Notes under the pieces: generated by a model
Told to the model about the DNA's origin: nothing
What the model saw: only the letters and a program-made list of their open reading frames with translations
Database searches by the model: none
Source of the DNA: Robertmurraya kyonggiensis
GTDB lineage: Bacteria > Bacillota > Bacilli > Bacillales > Cytobacillaceae
Assembly (NCBI RefSeq): GCF_005116465.1
Contig: NZ_SWBM01000004.1
Location: 1 to 64,000, forward strand
DNA: 64,000 bases
Reading direction: 5' to 3'
Shown here: positions 1-8,724 of the stretch, piece after piece
Numbering within the stretch: the first letter of the stretch is position 1
Layout: each line of letters opens with the position of its first letter
Made by a program: the position numbers and the translations under genes

Positions 1-118
1 ACATGCTACACTCCCCGCTCGGTTTCCCTTACGGATAAGTTGGCTGATGATAGGGTAAAGATTGTGATATCTCCCTACTGCTTTGCTAAAGCAGATTTCC
101 TAAATGCCCTTATGGGCG
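1..118. other. Foreign sequence joined to the radC break
   Basis: No coding sequence is visible here. The segment replaces what should be the 3' third of radC, so it is probably one end of an inserted element that continues beyond the left edge. Two small inverted repeats are present: CTGCTTT/AAAGCAG at 78-94 and GCCC/GGGC at 106-117, the second almost at the break. The nature of the element is inferred; no recombinase gene is in view. Confidence 0.5.
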
Positions 119-607
119 CACCACCTCCCTAGGGTGTACTATCGAGGCATTCAGGCTCCCAATAAATATGGTTTGCTTGTGAAGCACTTGATTTTTCGTA
201 TTTAAATACAAACAAACAAAATGCTCCTGCGATAAAAATCGCATATCATTCATGACATAATTCGCGCCATCTTCAGGAGAACGGATGACATAACGGTCAT
301 CATAGGCAAGGTTAGAAATTCTTCTCCCGATTTCAACAGCAGCTAATACTTGTATAGCTTTCGCTTTTCCAATTCCTTTTATAGCAGTAATTTCAGCTAA
401 GGTGGAATCTTTTAATAAACGCAGACCATCAAAGCTTGTCAATAGACGATTCGAAAGTTGTAGAACAGATTCATCCTTCGTTCCCGTTCTAAGTAAAATC
501 GCAATTAATTCGTGATTAGAGAGACTCTCAGGTCCACTCTGTTCAAATCGTTCTCTTGGGCGTTCGTTCTCTGGGAAATCTCTAATCATTAAAGTTTCCG
601 CTTGCAA
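110..607 (-). pseudogene. radC: radC, truncated: DNA repair protein RadC, N-terminal two thirds
   Basis: RadC-family protein (UPF0758), a helix-hairpin-helix plus JAB/MPN-like domain protein of uncertain biochemical role in DNA repair or recombination. The N-terminal region, the hairpin motif (KGIGKAKA, about residues 74-81) and the start of the MPN domain (LYLNTKNQ) are intact. After the conserved HPREV the reading frame becomes VRP and stops at 165 residues; family members are usually about 225-230. The missing part contains the metal-binding HxHPSGD...D motif, so the product should be inactive. The TTG start at 607 sits 7 nt after AAGGAGG at 615-621. It lies 36 bp downstream of maf, as in B. 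subtilis, and is probably cotranscribed with it. The break looks like site-specific insertion. Confidence 0.9.
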
Positions 608-643
608 GCTTATTCCTCCTTGTGTCCTAGTCGCTCTAGAACA

Positions 644-1216
644 TTAATAGGGAAGAGGATACCCAAGCTCTTTTAATTCTCTGATTGTTCGAGATAGAGG
701 CAATCCGACCACCGAATAATAATCGCCGTTGATTTTCTTTACAAGCAGTCTTCCAAAGCCTTGGATTCCGTAAGCTCCTGCCTTATCTAATGGTTCTCCG
801 GTGCTCACATAGCTTTTGATATCATCATCTGATAAGTTCCAGAACTCGACATCGGTTTTTTCGTAAAATGTTGTACTTTTGGTTGGTGCGATAATCGACA
901 CCCCTGTGTAAACAGCGTGTGTCTTTCCCGACAACAGCTTGAGCATGTCTACTGCTTCTTCGCTATTGCCTGGCTTTCCCAAGACTTGTCCATCAGCAAC
1001 GACAATCGTGTCAGAACCGATAACAAAAGCATCAGGGTGTACCTGTGAAACATGTTTGGCTTTTCGTTCAGCCAAATCCATTACAATTTCTTCAGGGGTA
1101 TTTTCTGGATTGTAGGACTCATCAACATCCGAGCTTGCGATTTCAAAGTTTAGTTGTAAACTTTCAAGAAGTTCTTTTCGCCGTGGAGAAGAAGAGGCTA
1201 AAATGAGGGTTTGCAT
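644..1216 (-). CDS. maf: Maf family nucleoside triphosphate pyrophosphatase
   Basis: Maf proteins hydrolyse non-canonical or excess nucleoside triphosphates to monophosphates and have been linked to septum inhibition in Bacillus. The N-terminal signature ASSSPRRKELL, the GSDTIVV segment with the catalytic aspartate, and the C-terminal GIQGFG...GDYYSVVGLPL block are all present. I place the start at the ATG at 1216 (MQTLILASSSPRR), preceded by TAGGTGA; a longer in-frame reading from 1270 adds 18 residues unlike any Maf. The 191-residue length is typical. It lies between spoIIB and radC as in B. subtilis and is likely cotranscribed with the broken radC. Confidence 0.95.
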   Translation of the reverse strand: MQTLILASSSPRRKELLESLQLNFEIASSDVDESYNPENTPEEIVMDLAERKAKHVSQVHPDAFVIGSDTIVVADGQVLGKPGNSEEAVDMLKLLSGKTHAVYTGVSIIAPTKSTTFYEKTDVEFWNLSDDDIKSYVSTGEPLDKAGAYGIQGFGRLLVKKINGDYYSVVGLPLSRTIRELKELGYPLPY

Positions 1217-1396
1217 TTGATCACCTAACCTTACCTTATCAGAAAGGGAGATACAAGATAATCGTACCAAATATTTCTGATATTTTCTATTGGATTAATT
1301 CAAAAATTTCTACAATTAAATTTTTTTTTTATGTAGCCCGCCAAATAATATGACGAATTAAGTAGCCATTAAGTTTCAATATAAATAAGTTTACAC

Positions 1397-1438
1397 CAAA
1401 AAGGAGCCTATTCCAAATGGATAAGCTCCTTATTTTTT
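1397..1438 (-). terminator. Terminator downstream of spoIIB
   Basis: The inverted repeat AAGGAGC...GCTCCTT (1401-1431) is followed on the minus strand by a T run. It closes the spoIIB transcript before maf. The rest of the 1217-1500 gap is AT-rich and shows nothing else that I can name; maf may have its own promoter there. Confidence 0.75.
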
Positions 1439-1500
1439 ACAATTCGGACTATCTACTCATCACTATTTCCCAGAAAATAATCGAATGAACTCGAAATTTG

Positions 1501-2571
1501 TTACTTCAATTGGTTATAAACTCCTAAAAAATTGAGCAAATGTTGTTGAGCATTTATCAACAGTTTGGCTTCACTTTTTTCTGCATAGCTTTTGATATTT
1601 TCGCTCGCTTCATCAAGCTCAGTCTTTATTTGTTTAACCTGTTCGTTTTCAGCTGCCTTCATGCCGTTCCATTGTTCTAATTGCCCATTTAAAGAATCTA
1701 GTCGATCGGATGAAATCGAATTTGATAGACTGGCGGTTGTTATTATTTCTGTAAGAAGCTGATAGAGTGGCGAAGCCAGTTCTAATATGCTTTTTTCTGA
1801 CTCTTGTAGCCCAGATAATGTGGCACCCCCAAAGGCAACTTCCTTCGCGAATGTCTCAATTCCCTTGCTTTGTACTTGAGTTTTTAATAATTTTGCATCC
1901 TCTAGGTTATCCGCAAGTCCCACATATATATAGGAGTTATTTTCAATTCCAATAACTTTCGTCGGCACTCCTTTTGCTGCCATTGTTTGCGCCTCACCCT
2001 CAGCATTTTCAGGAGTAGAAAAGACACCTGCCTGGACCATATAGCCTGTGATTGAAGGGAGTTCGATTGAAGCTTGTCCAGTTTCGGCTGGTTCCTCACT
2101 TGGTGCTTCTTCGGTTATAGCTCCTGTACTTGGCTCACTTGCTGAGTCAGATATGACCATTTTTAACATCAAAATACCAAGACTTCCCCCTAATAGGACA
2201 GCGAGAAAAATCGATAATAGGATGGAGGGAAGGACACCTTTCTTTCTAGGTCCTTTCAAGGCACTTCCTTTTCCTTTATACCCTTTACCTTTTTTCGCTT
2301 TTGATTGGGTCACAATGGTATATTCTTTTAGTTCATCGTCATCCTCAATTTCTGGAAGAATCCATTCAAATTCATCTTCTTCCTGTGCTTCTTGGGCAGC
2401 TGCTGTTTCTTGCTCCGTAGCCTTTTCCACAGCATGAAGAGATGATTTGCCTATAACTGGTATGTCATTCTCCTCATTTTTTTTTGGAGTTTGATTATGT
2501 TCTTCTTTTATGGGACTCACTTTTCCATTTATTTTGATCGTGATAGTTTTAAAATCTCCTGGCTTGTCCAA
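1501..2571 (-). CDS. spoIIB: SpoIIB, SPOR-domain sporulation protein
   Basis: SpoIIB is a membrane protein that localises to the sporulation septum and helps start septal peptidoglycan remodelling at engulfment. Seen here: an acidic cytoplasmic N-terminus beginning MDKPGDFKTITIKINGK, a basic patch, one transmembrane segment near residues 122-145, a linker rich in Glu/Ser/Pro, a SPOR domain near 175-245 (VQAGVFSTPENAE...IYVGL), and an alpha-helical tail. The start is taken as TTG at 2571, 6 nt after the ribosome site AAGGAGG; an in-frame ATG at 2589 would place that site inside the gene. Position between maf and comC matches B. subtilis. The low sequence conservation of this family makes context important, but SPOR domain plus location give a firm call. 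Confidence 0.88.
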   Translation of the reverse strand: MDKPGDFKTITIKINGKVSPIKEEHNQTPKKNEENDIPVIGKSSLHAVEKATEQETAAAQEAQEEDEFEWILPEIEDDDELKEYTIVTQSKAKKGKGYKGKGSALKGPRKKGVLPSILLSIFLAVLLGGSLGILMLKMVISDSASEPSTGAITEEAPSEEPAETGQASIELPSITGYMVQAGVFSTPENAEGEAQTMAAKGVPTKVIGIENNSYIYVGLADNLEDAKLLKTQVQSKGIETFAKEVAFGGATLSGLQESEKSILELASPLYQLLTEIITTASLSNSISSDRLDSLNGQLEQWNGMKAAENEQVKQIKTELDEASENIKSYAEKSEAKLLINAQQHLLNFLGVYNQLK

Positions 2572-2627
2572 TGTTTGTCCTCCTTCCATGTCGAATGCAG
2601 GTTTGCATCAAACATAACATAAAGGAC

Positions 2628-2661
2628 AAAAAAAATAACAAGACTTTTGTCGTCTTGTTAT
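2628..2661 (-). terminator. Terminator of the pilus operon
   Basis: Perfect 10-bp stem ATAACAAGAC/GTCTTGTTAT with a 7-nt loop, followed on the minus strand by eight T. It lies just after pilO and before spoIIB, separating the pilus operon from the sporulation gene, which must then have its own promoter or rely on read-through. Confidence 0.88.
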
Positions 2662-2724
2662 AGAGATTTTCGTCAAATTTTTCATAGGGCCACTGTGATT
2701 TTAAATCGAGATTCATTCCCCTTA

Positions 2725-3513
2725 TCAATCATCAGTTACAGTACCAGACTCTGATTTCGTATAATCGCTAAATTTACTTAATGGATTTTTCTTATCAGCA
2801 GGCTTTGGAGTCTCCATTTTTGGTAGATCTTTAACTAGGTCAGACAAGCCCGGCATATAGAAGGAAGAAAGAGTCACTTGATAACTTAAAGGTTTATCGG
2901 TTTGTTCATACTCGATAATCTCTTCACCCGCTGTAAAATCTATTGCTTCGATTACCGTAATACGCTCTGCATTTTCAAGAATTCTAATAAACTCTTCAAA
3001 TTCAAAATAGCTAGGTGATTCGACATTTAATGTAACAGAAATCTTCTTTACTCCAGTTGGAAGTGGCGTCATAACTTCTTCTTTTTCAACCTCAACCGAC
3101 TCTGAGTTTGATTCTGGATCTAAATCTTCTTCGATTCGTTCTTCTAACTTATTTTCTTCCACTTTACTTGTTTCCGCTGTCACTTCCCCGTCTTCAAATT
3201 GCATATTTACAACAAAGCTTCCGGAAACAACTTCTGCCTTCTCGATTTCAAGTAGAAGTTGTTGCGTCAATGGTTTTACAGGGACCACTTTTTGCAGAGC
3301 AACCGTACTTTGAAACGTGTTCGTATTCGTTTTGGTCACTTTCCCTTGGAGCACAGATAGCAATTGCTCCTGAGAGGATAGTTCTGATTCCTTTAAGGGT
3401 ATTTCTTTCATCTTTGGATAAAGAACCAAGAAGTAAATAGATGAAAAAAGGGCGATTAATAATAAACCTGCTATTAGAATCGTTACTTTGTTATTCGGTA
3501 ATTTTAAGTTCAT
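2725..3513 (-). CDS. pilO: PilO-like type IV pilus inner membrane alignment protein
   Basis: PilO pairs with PilN to form the periplasm-side (here cell-wall-side) alignment complex that links PilM and the motor to the growing pilus. The 262-residue protein has a single N-terminal membrane helix (about residues 11-31) and a long helix (KMKEIPLKESELSSQEQLL), then a ferredoxin-like domain interrupted by a Glu/Ser-rich acidic loop near residues 115-150. The ATG overlaps the pilN stop by 1 nt (TAATG), so translation is coupled. The call rests on topology and on gene order pilM-pilN-pilO rather than on sharp motifs. Confidence 0.8.
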   Translation of the reverse strand: MNLKLPNNKVTILIAGLLLIALFSSIYFLVLYPKMKEIPLKESELSSQEQLLSVLQGKVTKTNTNTFQSTVALQKVVPVKPLTQQLLLEIEKAEVVSGSFVVNMQFEDGEVTAETSKVEENKLEERIEEDLDPESNSESVEVEKEEVMTPLPTGVKKISVTLNVESPSYFEFEEFIRILENAERITVIEAIDFTAGEEIIEYEQTDKPLSYQVTLSSFYMPGLSDLVKDLPKMETPKPADKKNPLSKFSDYTKSESGTVTDD

Positions 3514-4163
3514 TATTCGCCTCCTCCTTGCTCTTCGGAGGAATTCATCGATTCTTCATCTTTTAAAGTATCTATATCTAATCCCACTTCATATTCTGCC
3601 AGATAACGAGGAATATATTTTTCATTTTTTAAATCACTTTCATCGGGACCGTCATCAGATTCTCCAAAAGTCCGGTCATAAAAGCCTGTAACAGCATCAA
3701 GATTATTTAACTTTGCTTCCATTACCCATTTTGCTTCAAGCAGTGAATTTAGATAGAAAGCCGCCTCTCGACTTGTTTCAAACTGAACACTAAATTTCAC
3801 TGTCCCAATTTCCTCATAAGTAAAACTCTGAATAAATCCTCTTTCAGGAAGGAGAGACGTCATCTTCTCTAGAACAGGAACTGTTTTCAATGGGTAATCT
3901 GATGCCCATTGTACAGTGTTTTCTAATTCAGATAATGAACTTGAAGCTTCATAGTTATTAATCTTTTGCTGTTCAGTTGCTACTAACTGTTCCGTAGTTG
4001 CGATCTGCTCTTCTAGACTTGCTAGATTATTTTCATAGGAACGATTTAGCAAATAGACAAATAATCCACCAATAAGGAGGATGGCACTCGCAACAATAGC
4101 AAGCAATAAAAGGGATTTATTCTTTGCTTCTTTTTGAGGTAATAGATTAATTTCTACAAGCAT
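3513..4163 (-). CDS. pilN: PilN-like type IV pilus assembly protein
   Basis: PilN binds the actin-like PilM through a short cytoplasmic N-terminal peptide. That peptide is clear here: VEINLLPQKEA, matching the family INLLP motif. A membrane helix follows (about residues 18-40), then a coiled coil and a small globular domain. The C-terminus is rich in Asp, Glu and Ser. It is 216 residues, slightly longer than typical. It starts 3 bp after pilM and overlaps pilO by 1 nt. Confidence 0.87.
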   Translation of the reverse strand: MLVEINLLPQKEAKNKSLLLLAIVASAILLIGGLFVYLLNRSYENNLASLEEQIATTEQLVATEQQKINNYEASSSLSELENTVQWASDYPLKTVPVLEKMTSLLPERGFIQSFTYEEIGTVKFSVQFETSREAAFYLNSLLEAKWVMEAKLNNLDAVTGFYDRTFGESDDGPDESDLKNEKYIPRYLAEYEVGLDIDTLKDEESMNSSEEQGGGE

Positions 4164-4166
4164 GTG

Positions 4167-5156
4167 TTACACCCCTTTTAATGCAAGCCCTAGCGCTAGA
4201 TAGTATTTATACGAAAAATCCTGTTCAAATTGCTCATATTCACTATAAGAAATCATTTCTAACGGTATATCAAATCGCCCATCAAGCTTTTCCTTGATTT
4301 GAGGGAGCATTGGATGATCACCGTTTACTAATATTTTACCTACTTGTTTTCTACCTAGATGTAAGGAATAACGATAGAAGTCCATTAAACGATTAATCTC
4401 TTTATACACATCTTCTAACTGTAAAGATAAATAGGATTTTTCTCCTATAAAGTTTAAATCATATACACCAGAACCATTCAATTTCTTTTCCCACATTCCC
4501 TCATCCATGTCGATTGGTAAGTGATGCATAAAGAATGGAATGGTATTTTCGAATATACAAATATTCACATCCGTTAACCCGAATTGTACAATTAGTAGGT
4601 CTTCATCATCAATTGGATGAGTTAAATGATGATATAGACGATATATTGCTAAGGGAGAGACTTCAGCTGCTACAGCTTCCAGCTTTACTTCAGAAAATAA
4701 CTCCACATACTCCATCACAAAGTCTTCCTGGGCCGCAAAGATCAAAATCTCCTTTTTATCTTTGTCCGTTGAAAGTACCACTGCATCAAAAACTGGCTCA
4801 TCAAATGGAAGATGGATGCTCGTACCTAATTCTAAATACAGATATCCTTTTATTTCGTCGTCCTTCACATCTGCCGGAATTGAGACTTTACGGATGATCA
4901 CGAAAGATTCAGGAATCAAAAAGCGAACCTGACGATTACGAAGCTTCCAGTCCATTACACATTCTTCAAATATATTGACCAATGTTTCATAATCATTGAT
5001 TTTCCCATTTGTGATGAGCCCATTTGGGAGTAGTCTTTCTCCCCACTTCAATGGGATAAGAGGCTTCGTTTGCTTTAATTCTAAGTAGCGAATCGAATGA
5101 TCGTTAATAACAATATTTACAACACGATTTTTTCGCGAAAAAAAGGATAAATCCAT
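4167..5156 (-). CDS. pilM: PilM, actin-like type IV pilus assembly ATPase
   Basis: PilM is a cytoplasmic FtsA/actin-fold protein that connects the inner-membrane PilN/PilO complex to the assembly motor. The 329-residue product has the N-terminal NIVINDHSIRYLELKQ strand-loop, a segment rich in conserved Leu/Pro (VSIPADVKDDEIKGYLYLEL) and the IVQFGLTDVNICIFEN block that corresponds to the second phosphate-binding loop. Usual PilM length is about 350, so it is near full size. It is tightly packed between comC (11 bp) and pilN (3 bp). Confidence 0.87.
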   Translation of the reverse strand: MDLSFFSRKNRVVNIVINDHSIRYLELKQTKPLIPLKWGERLLPNGLITNGKINDYETLVNIFEECVMDWKLRNRQVRFLIPESFVIIRKVSIPADVKDDEIKGYLYLELGTSIHLPFDEPVFDAVVLSTDKDKKEILIFAAQEDFVMEYVELFSEVKLEAVAAEVSPLAIYRLYHHLTHPIDDEDLLIVQFGLTDVNICIFENTIPFFMHHLPIDMDEGMWEKKLNGSGVYDLNFIGEKSYLSLQLEDVYKEINRLMDFYRYSLHLGRKQVGKILVNGDHPMLPQIKEKLDGRFDIPLEMISYSEYEQFEQDFSYKYYLALGLALKGV

Positions 5157-5167
5157 ATGATGACCCC

Positions 5168-5920
5168 TTAAAATCCAACTAAGTATTGAAGATACAATGA
5201 AATTATTTCTTCATAAAAATAATAGGCTAACAGTGTTCCTGCCGCAATAAATGGCCCAAATGGAATTGGTTTACCTTTTTTAACAATCTTTAAAAGAAGA
5301 CCTATTCCACCGATTACTGCACCAAGGAGTGTAGCAAGGAAAAAAGATAAAAGTAAAACCTTTGTTCCAACGACAAATCCAACAACGGCAAAAAGTTTGA
5401 TATCTCCGCCACCCATTCCACCTTTACTGATTATGGCTATAAGGAGTAGGAGTGCAAATCCAATGGCTGCTCCTAAGATGGAATCCCACCACGGAGTTCG
5501 GGGAATAAAAATCCGTTCCAATAAAAAAATCCCCGCAAACACGATCAAAATCTTATCAGGGATTAACATATACGTAATGTCTGAGACAAAGATAATCATA
5601 AATAAGGAAATCAATGTCCACGCGACAAATAACTCAGTCGTCCAGCCTAAAACGAGTGGAGCAGATACAAATAACAATCCAGTCGTCAATTCGATGATTG
5701 GATAAATAGGGGAAATCCCCGTCTTACATTGACGGCATTTCCCCCCTTGAAAGACATAAGAGAGCACCGGGATCAGCTCATGTGCTTTCAACTGATGTTG
5801 ACAATTTGGGCAAGCTGAGCGCGGTGTCACGATTGATTGTTTTAATGGGACTCGAAGGCCTACTACGTTGTAGAAGGAACCGAGTAATAGGCCATAAATT
5901 AATATAATAATTATTAACAT
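5168..5920 (-). CDS. comC: Prepilin peptidase (ComC/PilD)
   Basis: Membrane aspartic peptidase that cleaves type III signal peptides of prepilins after glycine and methylates the new N-terminus. Features: the GSFYNVV motif near the N-terminus, a cytoplasmic four-cysteine zinc site (CPNC near residue 37 and CRQC near 62), the first catalytic aspartate in SDITYMLIPD, the second in GMGGGDIKL (GxGD motif), and about eight membrane helices. At 250 residues it is full length. In B. subtilis the orthologous comC sits alone between spoIIB and folC; here it is inside a pilus operon, so one enzyme may serve both competence pseudopili and T4P. The ATG at 5920 has no clear ribosome site, so translation is probably coupled to the pilin gene 8 bp upstream. 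Confidence 0.95.
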   Translation of the reverse strand: MLIIIILIYGLLLGSFYNVVGLRVPLKQSIVTPRSACPNCQHQLKAHELIPVLSYVFQGGKCRQCKTGISPIYPIIELTTGLLFVSAPLVLGWTTELFVAWTLISLFMIIFVSDITYMLIPDKILIVFAGIFLLERIFIPRTPWWDSILGAAIGFALLLLIAIISKGGMGGGDIKLFAVVGFVVGTKVLLLSFFLATLLGAVIGGIGLLLKIVKKGKPIPFGPFIAAGTLLAYYFYEEIISLYLQYLVGF

Positions 5921-5928
5921 AATAATCG

Positions 5929-6372
5929 TTATTGTTTTACTTTACCCGGTTTTACTACTGTTTCATCATTATCAGCATCAATTTCTGCAATAGATGCATT
6001 AGTAAATTGTACTGTTATACCATCTTTTTCTCCAGTTCCTGTTATTTCAAATACATTTTCAGATGTTTCGGTTACTGTATATGTGTACCCAGATGTACCA
6101 AACGTAGTTACACCATCCAAGTATTCTCCTAATTCCACACTTGTAATTCCGTTTGCATCAACTACTCCACCACCAGCTTTATAAAGCTTAGCTGCATTTA
6201 GAATTTGCATTGCATCCGCTTTTATAGCATCTTCTCTAGAATTATTAATAATCCCACCGATACTAGGAATCGCAATCGCTGCAATAATCCCCAAAATAAC
6301 GATTACAGCTAGCAATTCAATCAAAGTTAACCCTCTTTGATCTTTTAAACTTTTTTTAATATTTTTCAACAT
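5929..6372 (-). CDS. Major type IV pilin candidate
   Basis: A 147-residue prepilin with a short basic leader (MLKNIKKSLKDQRG) and the cleavage motif G|LTLIELLAVIVILG, including the Glu5 needed for assembly. After a 20-residue hydrophobic helix the sequence continues as an alpha helix (NNSREDAIKADAMQILNAAK) and a Gly/Thr-rich beta domain. No cysteines are present, so there is no disulfide D-region. Its place between the platform gene pilC and the peptidase gene, and its simple architecture, suggest the major subunit; the 93-bp gap before it could allow a separate transcript. Ribosome site AGGGAGAG precedes the ATG. Confidence 0.9.
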   Translation of the reverse strand: MLKNIKKSLKDQRGLTLIELLAVIVILGIIAAIAIPSIGGIINNSREDAIKADAMQILNAAKLYKAGGGVVDANGITSVELGEYLDGVTTFGTSGYTYTVTETSENVFEITGTGEKDGITVQFTNASIAEIDADNDETVVKPGKVKQ

Positions 6373-6465
6373 TTCTTTCTCTCCCTTGTTTTCTAGTAGT
6401 TTATACCTATATCAGATTATATAGGAAATGATAGACTCTTCCAATAGATTTAAAAACTTTTTACA

Positions 6466-7671
6466 TTATCCTACATGATTGAAGATTTCAAACATCGGGA
6501 CCATGATCGAAGTCACGATCGTACCAACAAGCCCAGCTAAAACTACAATCATAAGAGGCTCAATGAGAGACTTCATTTGCTCTGTGCTGTTCTCTACTTC
6601 CTTTTCATAGAAGTCTGCCACTTTGCCTAGCATAGCATCTAACGCACCAGTTTCCTCACCAACCGCGATCATTTGTGTAATTAATGGTGGAAATGCCCAG
6701 TGTTTCTTCATTGGTCCAGTCAATGATTGTCCTCTTTCAAGAGCATCACGTGACTCGTGTATGACTTTGGCAATGACTTCATTTTCAACGACATTTTCGA
6801 CAATCGTCATCGCCTGTAAAATCGGAACCGAACTTGTGAACAACGAACTAAGAGTCCTTGTCATACGAGCCAGCACGGCCTTTTGCATCATCTTCCCAAA
6901 TACAGGAATTCTTAATAAAAAGTAATCCAAATAATACTTTGTATTCTTATTTTGACGAATAAAAACGATGAGTCCAATAAACATAAAAACGATTAAAAGG
7001 ATTAACCACCAAAATTTCTGCATAAACTCACTCGCGTTTAAGACAAATTTTGTGATAGCCGGTAACTCTCCGCCAAAGTCCGCAAACATATCGACAAAAG
7101 TTGGGACAACGGAAACAAGTAGAAAAATCACTACGGCAACCGCAAGAATTCCAACAACTGCTGGATATGCGAGGGCTGATTTGATTTTCGCTTGCGTGTT
7201 ATGTTGTTTCTCAAAATGGACCGCGAGCCGCTCAAGGGTATCATCCATGTTTCCACCCGCTTCTCCAGCACGAATCATATTTACAAACATGGAAGTAAAT
7301 ATTTTCTTATGCTTGGCTGCTGCCTCTGATAAAGGATGTCCTTCTCTTAATTCCTGTTCGACATCGAGGAGAGCACGCTTAAGCACTTTACTTTCCGTTT
7401 GTTCTGCAAGAATATTTGTCGAGTCAACTACCGATACACCCGCTTTTAGTAGTGTTGCAAATTGTCTTAAATAGATCACCATATGCTGGAGCTTTACGGG
7501 TGAGCCAATGGAAATATCCTTCGTCAAGAATGACTCCGGCACTTCCGATATTTCTAACACTCTGATGCCATCTGTTCTCAACTTTTGCATCGCTTCTCGC
7601 TTTGAGGAAGCATTGATAAATCCTTGAGTTTTCCCCTTACGTTCTCTTCCTGAATATTTAAAGCGTGCCAT
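6466..7671 (-). CDS. pilC: PilC, type IV pilus inner membrane platform protein
   Basis: PilC is the polytopic platform on which PilB and PilT act. The 401-residue protein shows the N-terminal ARFKYSGRERKGKTQGFINA domain and two T2SF repeats. Repeat one is around residues 65-185 (LRQFATLLKAGVSVVDS ... MIRAGEAGGNMDDTLERLA) and repeat two around 265-385 (ARMTRTLSSLFTSSVPILQA ... MIAVGEETGALDAMLG). Each is followed by membrane helices. It starts 1 bp after pilT and ends 93 bp before the pilin gene. Confidence 0.94.
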   Translation of the reverse strand: MARFKYSGRERKGKTQGFINASSKREAMQKLRTDGIRVLEISEVPESFLTKDISIGSPVKLQHMVIYLRQFATLLKAGVSVVDSTNILAEQTESKVLKRALLDVEQELREGHPLSEAAAKHKKIFTSMFVNMIRAGEAGGNMDDTLERLAVHFEKQHNTQAKIKSALAYPAVVGILAVAVVIFLLVSVVPTFVDMFADFGGELPAITKFVLNASEFMQKFWWLILLIVFMFIGLIVFIRQNKNTKYYLDYFLLRIPVFGKMMQKAVLARMTRTLSSLFTSSVPILQAMTIVENVVENEVIAKVIHESRDALERGQSLTGPMKKHWAFPPLITQMIAVGEETGALDAMLGKVADFYEKEVENSTEQMKSLIEPLMIVVLAGLVGTIVTSIMVPMFEIFNHVG

Positions 7672-7672
7672 C

Positions 7673-8713
7673 TTAAATCACTTTCTCCTGTAAAAATGGT
7701 TCAGCAGCTTCCTTCGAAATAATACCCGCCTGAACAAGTTCCTTAATACTCGATTCCAAGGTTTGCATACCGGAAACACGAGATGTCTGCATAATATTGA
7801 CAATTTGATGGATTTTTTCATTTCGAATTAGGTTTGCTACTGCCGCATTATTAATGAGTATTTCTGTCGCTACTCTGCGTCCTTTGTTATCGATTGTTTT
7901 AAATAGACGTTGAGAAATAACGGAAACAAGAACGGAAGCCAACTGTATACGTACCTGTGGTTGCTGAGATGGTGGAAATACATCAATAATTCGATTTATC
8001 GTCGCTGGAGCGCTAGACGTATGAAGAGTTCCAAATACAAGATGCCCCGTTTCAGCTGCCGTAATCGCAGTTTGAATCGTCTCTAAATCTCGCATTTCCC
8101 CAACCAAAATAACATCTGGATCCTGTCTTAATGATGCACGTAGTCCATTCGCAAAATTATTCGTATCAAATCCAACTTCCCTTTGATCAATAATTGAGTT
8201 ACCATGCTTATGCAAATACTCAATCGGGTCCTCCAACGTAATGATATGCTTACGCATATGATGATTCATATATTGGATCATCGAGGCTAAAGTTGTTGAT
8301 TTCCCACTACCAGTCGGACCTGTTACAAGTACAAGACCTTGTGGCTTATTAACAATCTTTTTCAATACCCCAGGTAGCTCTAGCTCTTCAATAGTAGGAA
8401 TTTTTGTTGGGACAATTCGAATGGCTAAGGCCACACAAGAGCGTTGAAAATACGTATTGATACGGAACCGAGATACGCCAGGGATTCCATAGGAAAAGTC
8501 AAGCTCCCCCTTTTCTTTGAACAACTGCCACATATTTTCAGGAATGATTGCTTTTGCCATTCCTTCTGTATCAAAAGGCTTCAGTTCATCCTTCCCGTAT
8601 TTTTTCAGCTCTCCATTAATTCTCATAATAGGTGGAACCCCAACCGTTAAATGAATATCAGATGCTTTCAATTCAAAACCTGCTCTAAGTAAATGTTCGA
8701 TCATTTCTTTCAC
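7673..8713 (-). CDS. pilT: PilT, type IV pilus retraction ATPase
   Basis: PilT is the hexameric ATPase that powers pilus retraction and twitching. All motor motifs are visible: SDIHLTVG at the N-terminus, Walker A GPTGSGKST (about residues 132-140), the Asp box EDPIE, Walker B ILVGEMRDLET, the His box GHLVFGTLHT, and a C-terminal VANLIRNEK that resembles the retraction-specific AIRNLIRE motif. I choose the GTG at 8713 as start because AGAGGTG lies 6 nt upstream; the in-frame GTG at 8722 overlaps that site. It follows pilB closely. B. subtilis lacks PilT, so this indicates true retractable pili rather than only a competence pseudopilus. Confidence 0.93.
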   Translation of the reverse strand: MKEMIEHLLRAGFELKASDIHLTVGVPPIMRINGELKKYGKDELKPFDTEGMAKAIIPENMWQLFKEKGELDFSYGIPGVSRFRINTYFQRSCVALAIRIVPTKIPTIEELELPGVLKKIVNKPQGLVLVTGPTGSGKSTTLASMIQYMNHHMRKHIITLEDPIEYLHKHGNSIIDQREVGFDTNNFANGLRASLRQDPDVILVGEMRDLETIQTAITAAETGHLVFGTLHTSSAPATINRIIDVFPPSQQPQVRIQLASVLVSVISQRLFKTIDNKGRRVATEILINNAAVANLIRNEKIHQIVNIMQTSRVSGMQTLESSIKELVQAGIISKEAAEPFLQEKVI

Positions 8714-8724
8714 ATTGTGCACCT

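Noticed and set aside
6968-7474. 168-codon plus-strand frame opposite pilC
   Set aside because: Shadow of the pilC reading frame; pilC is supported by full-length homology motifs.
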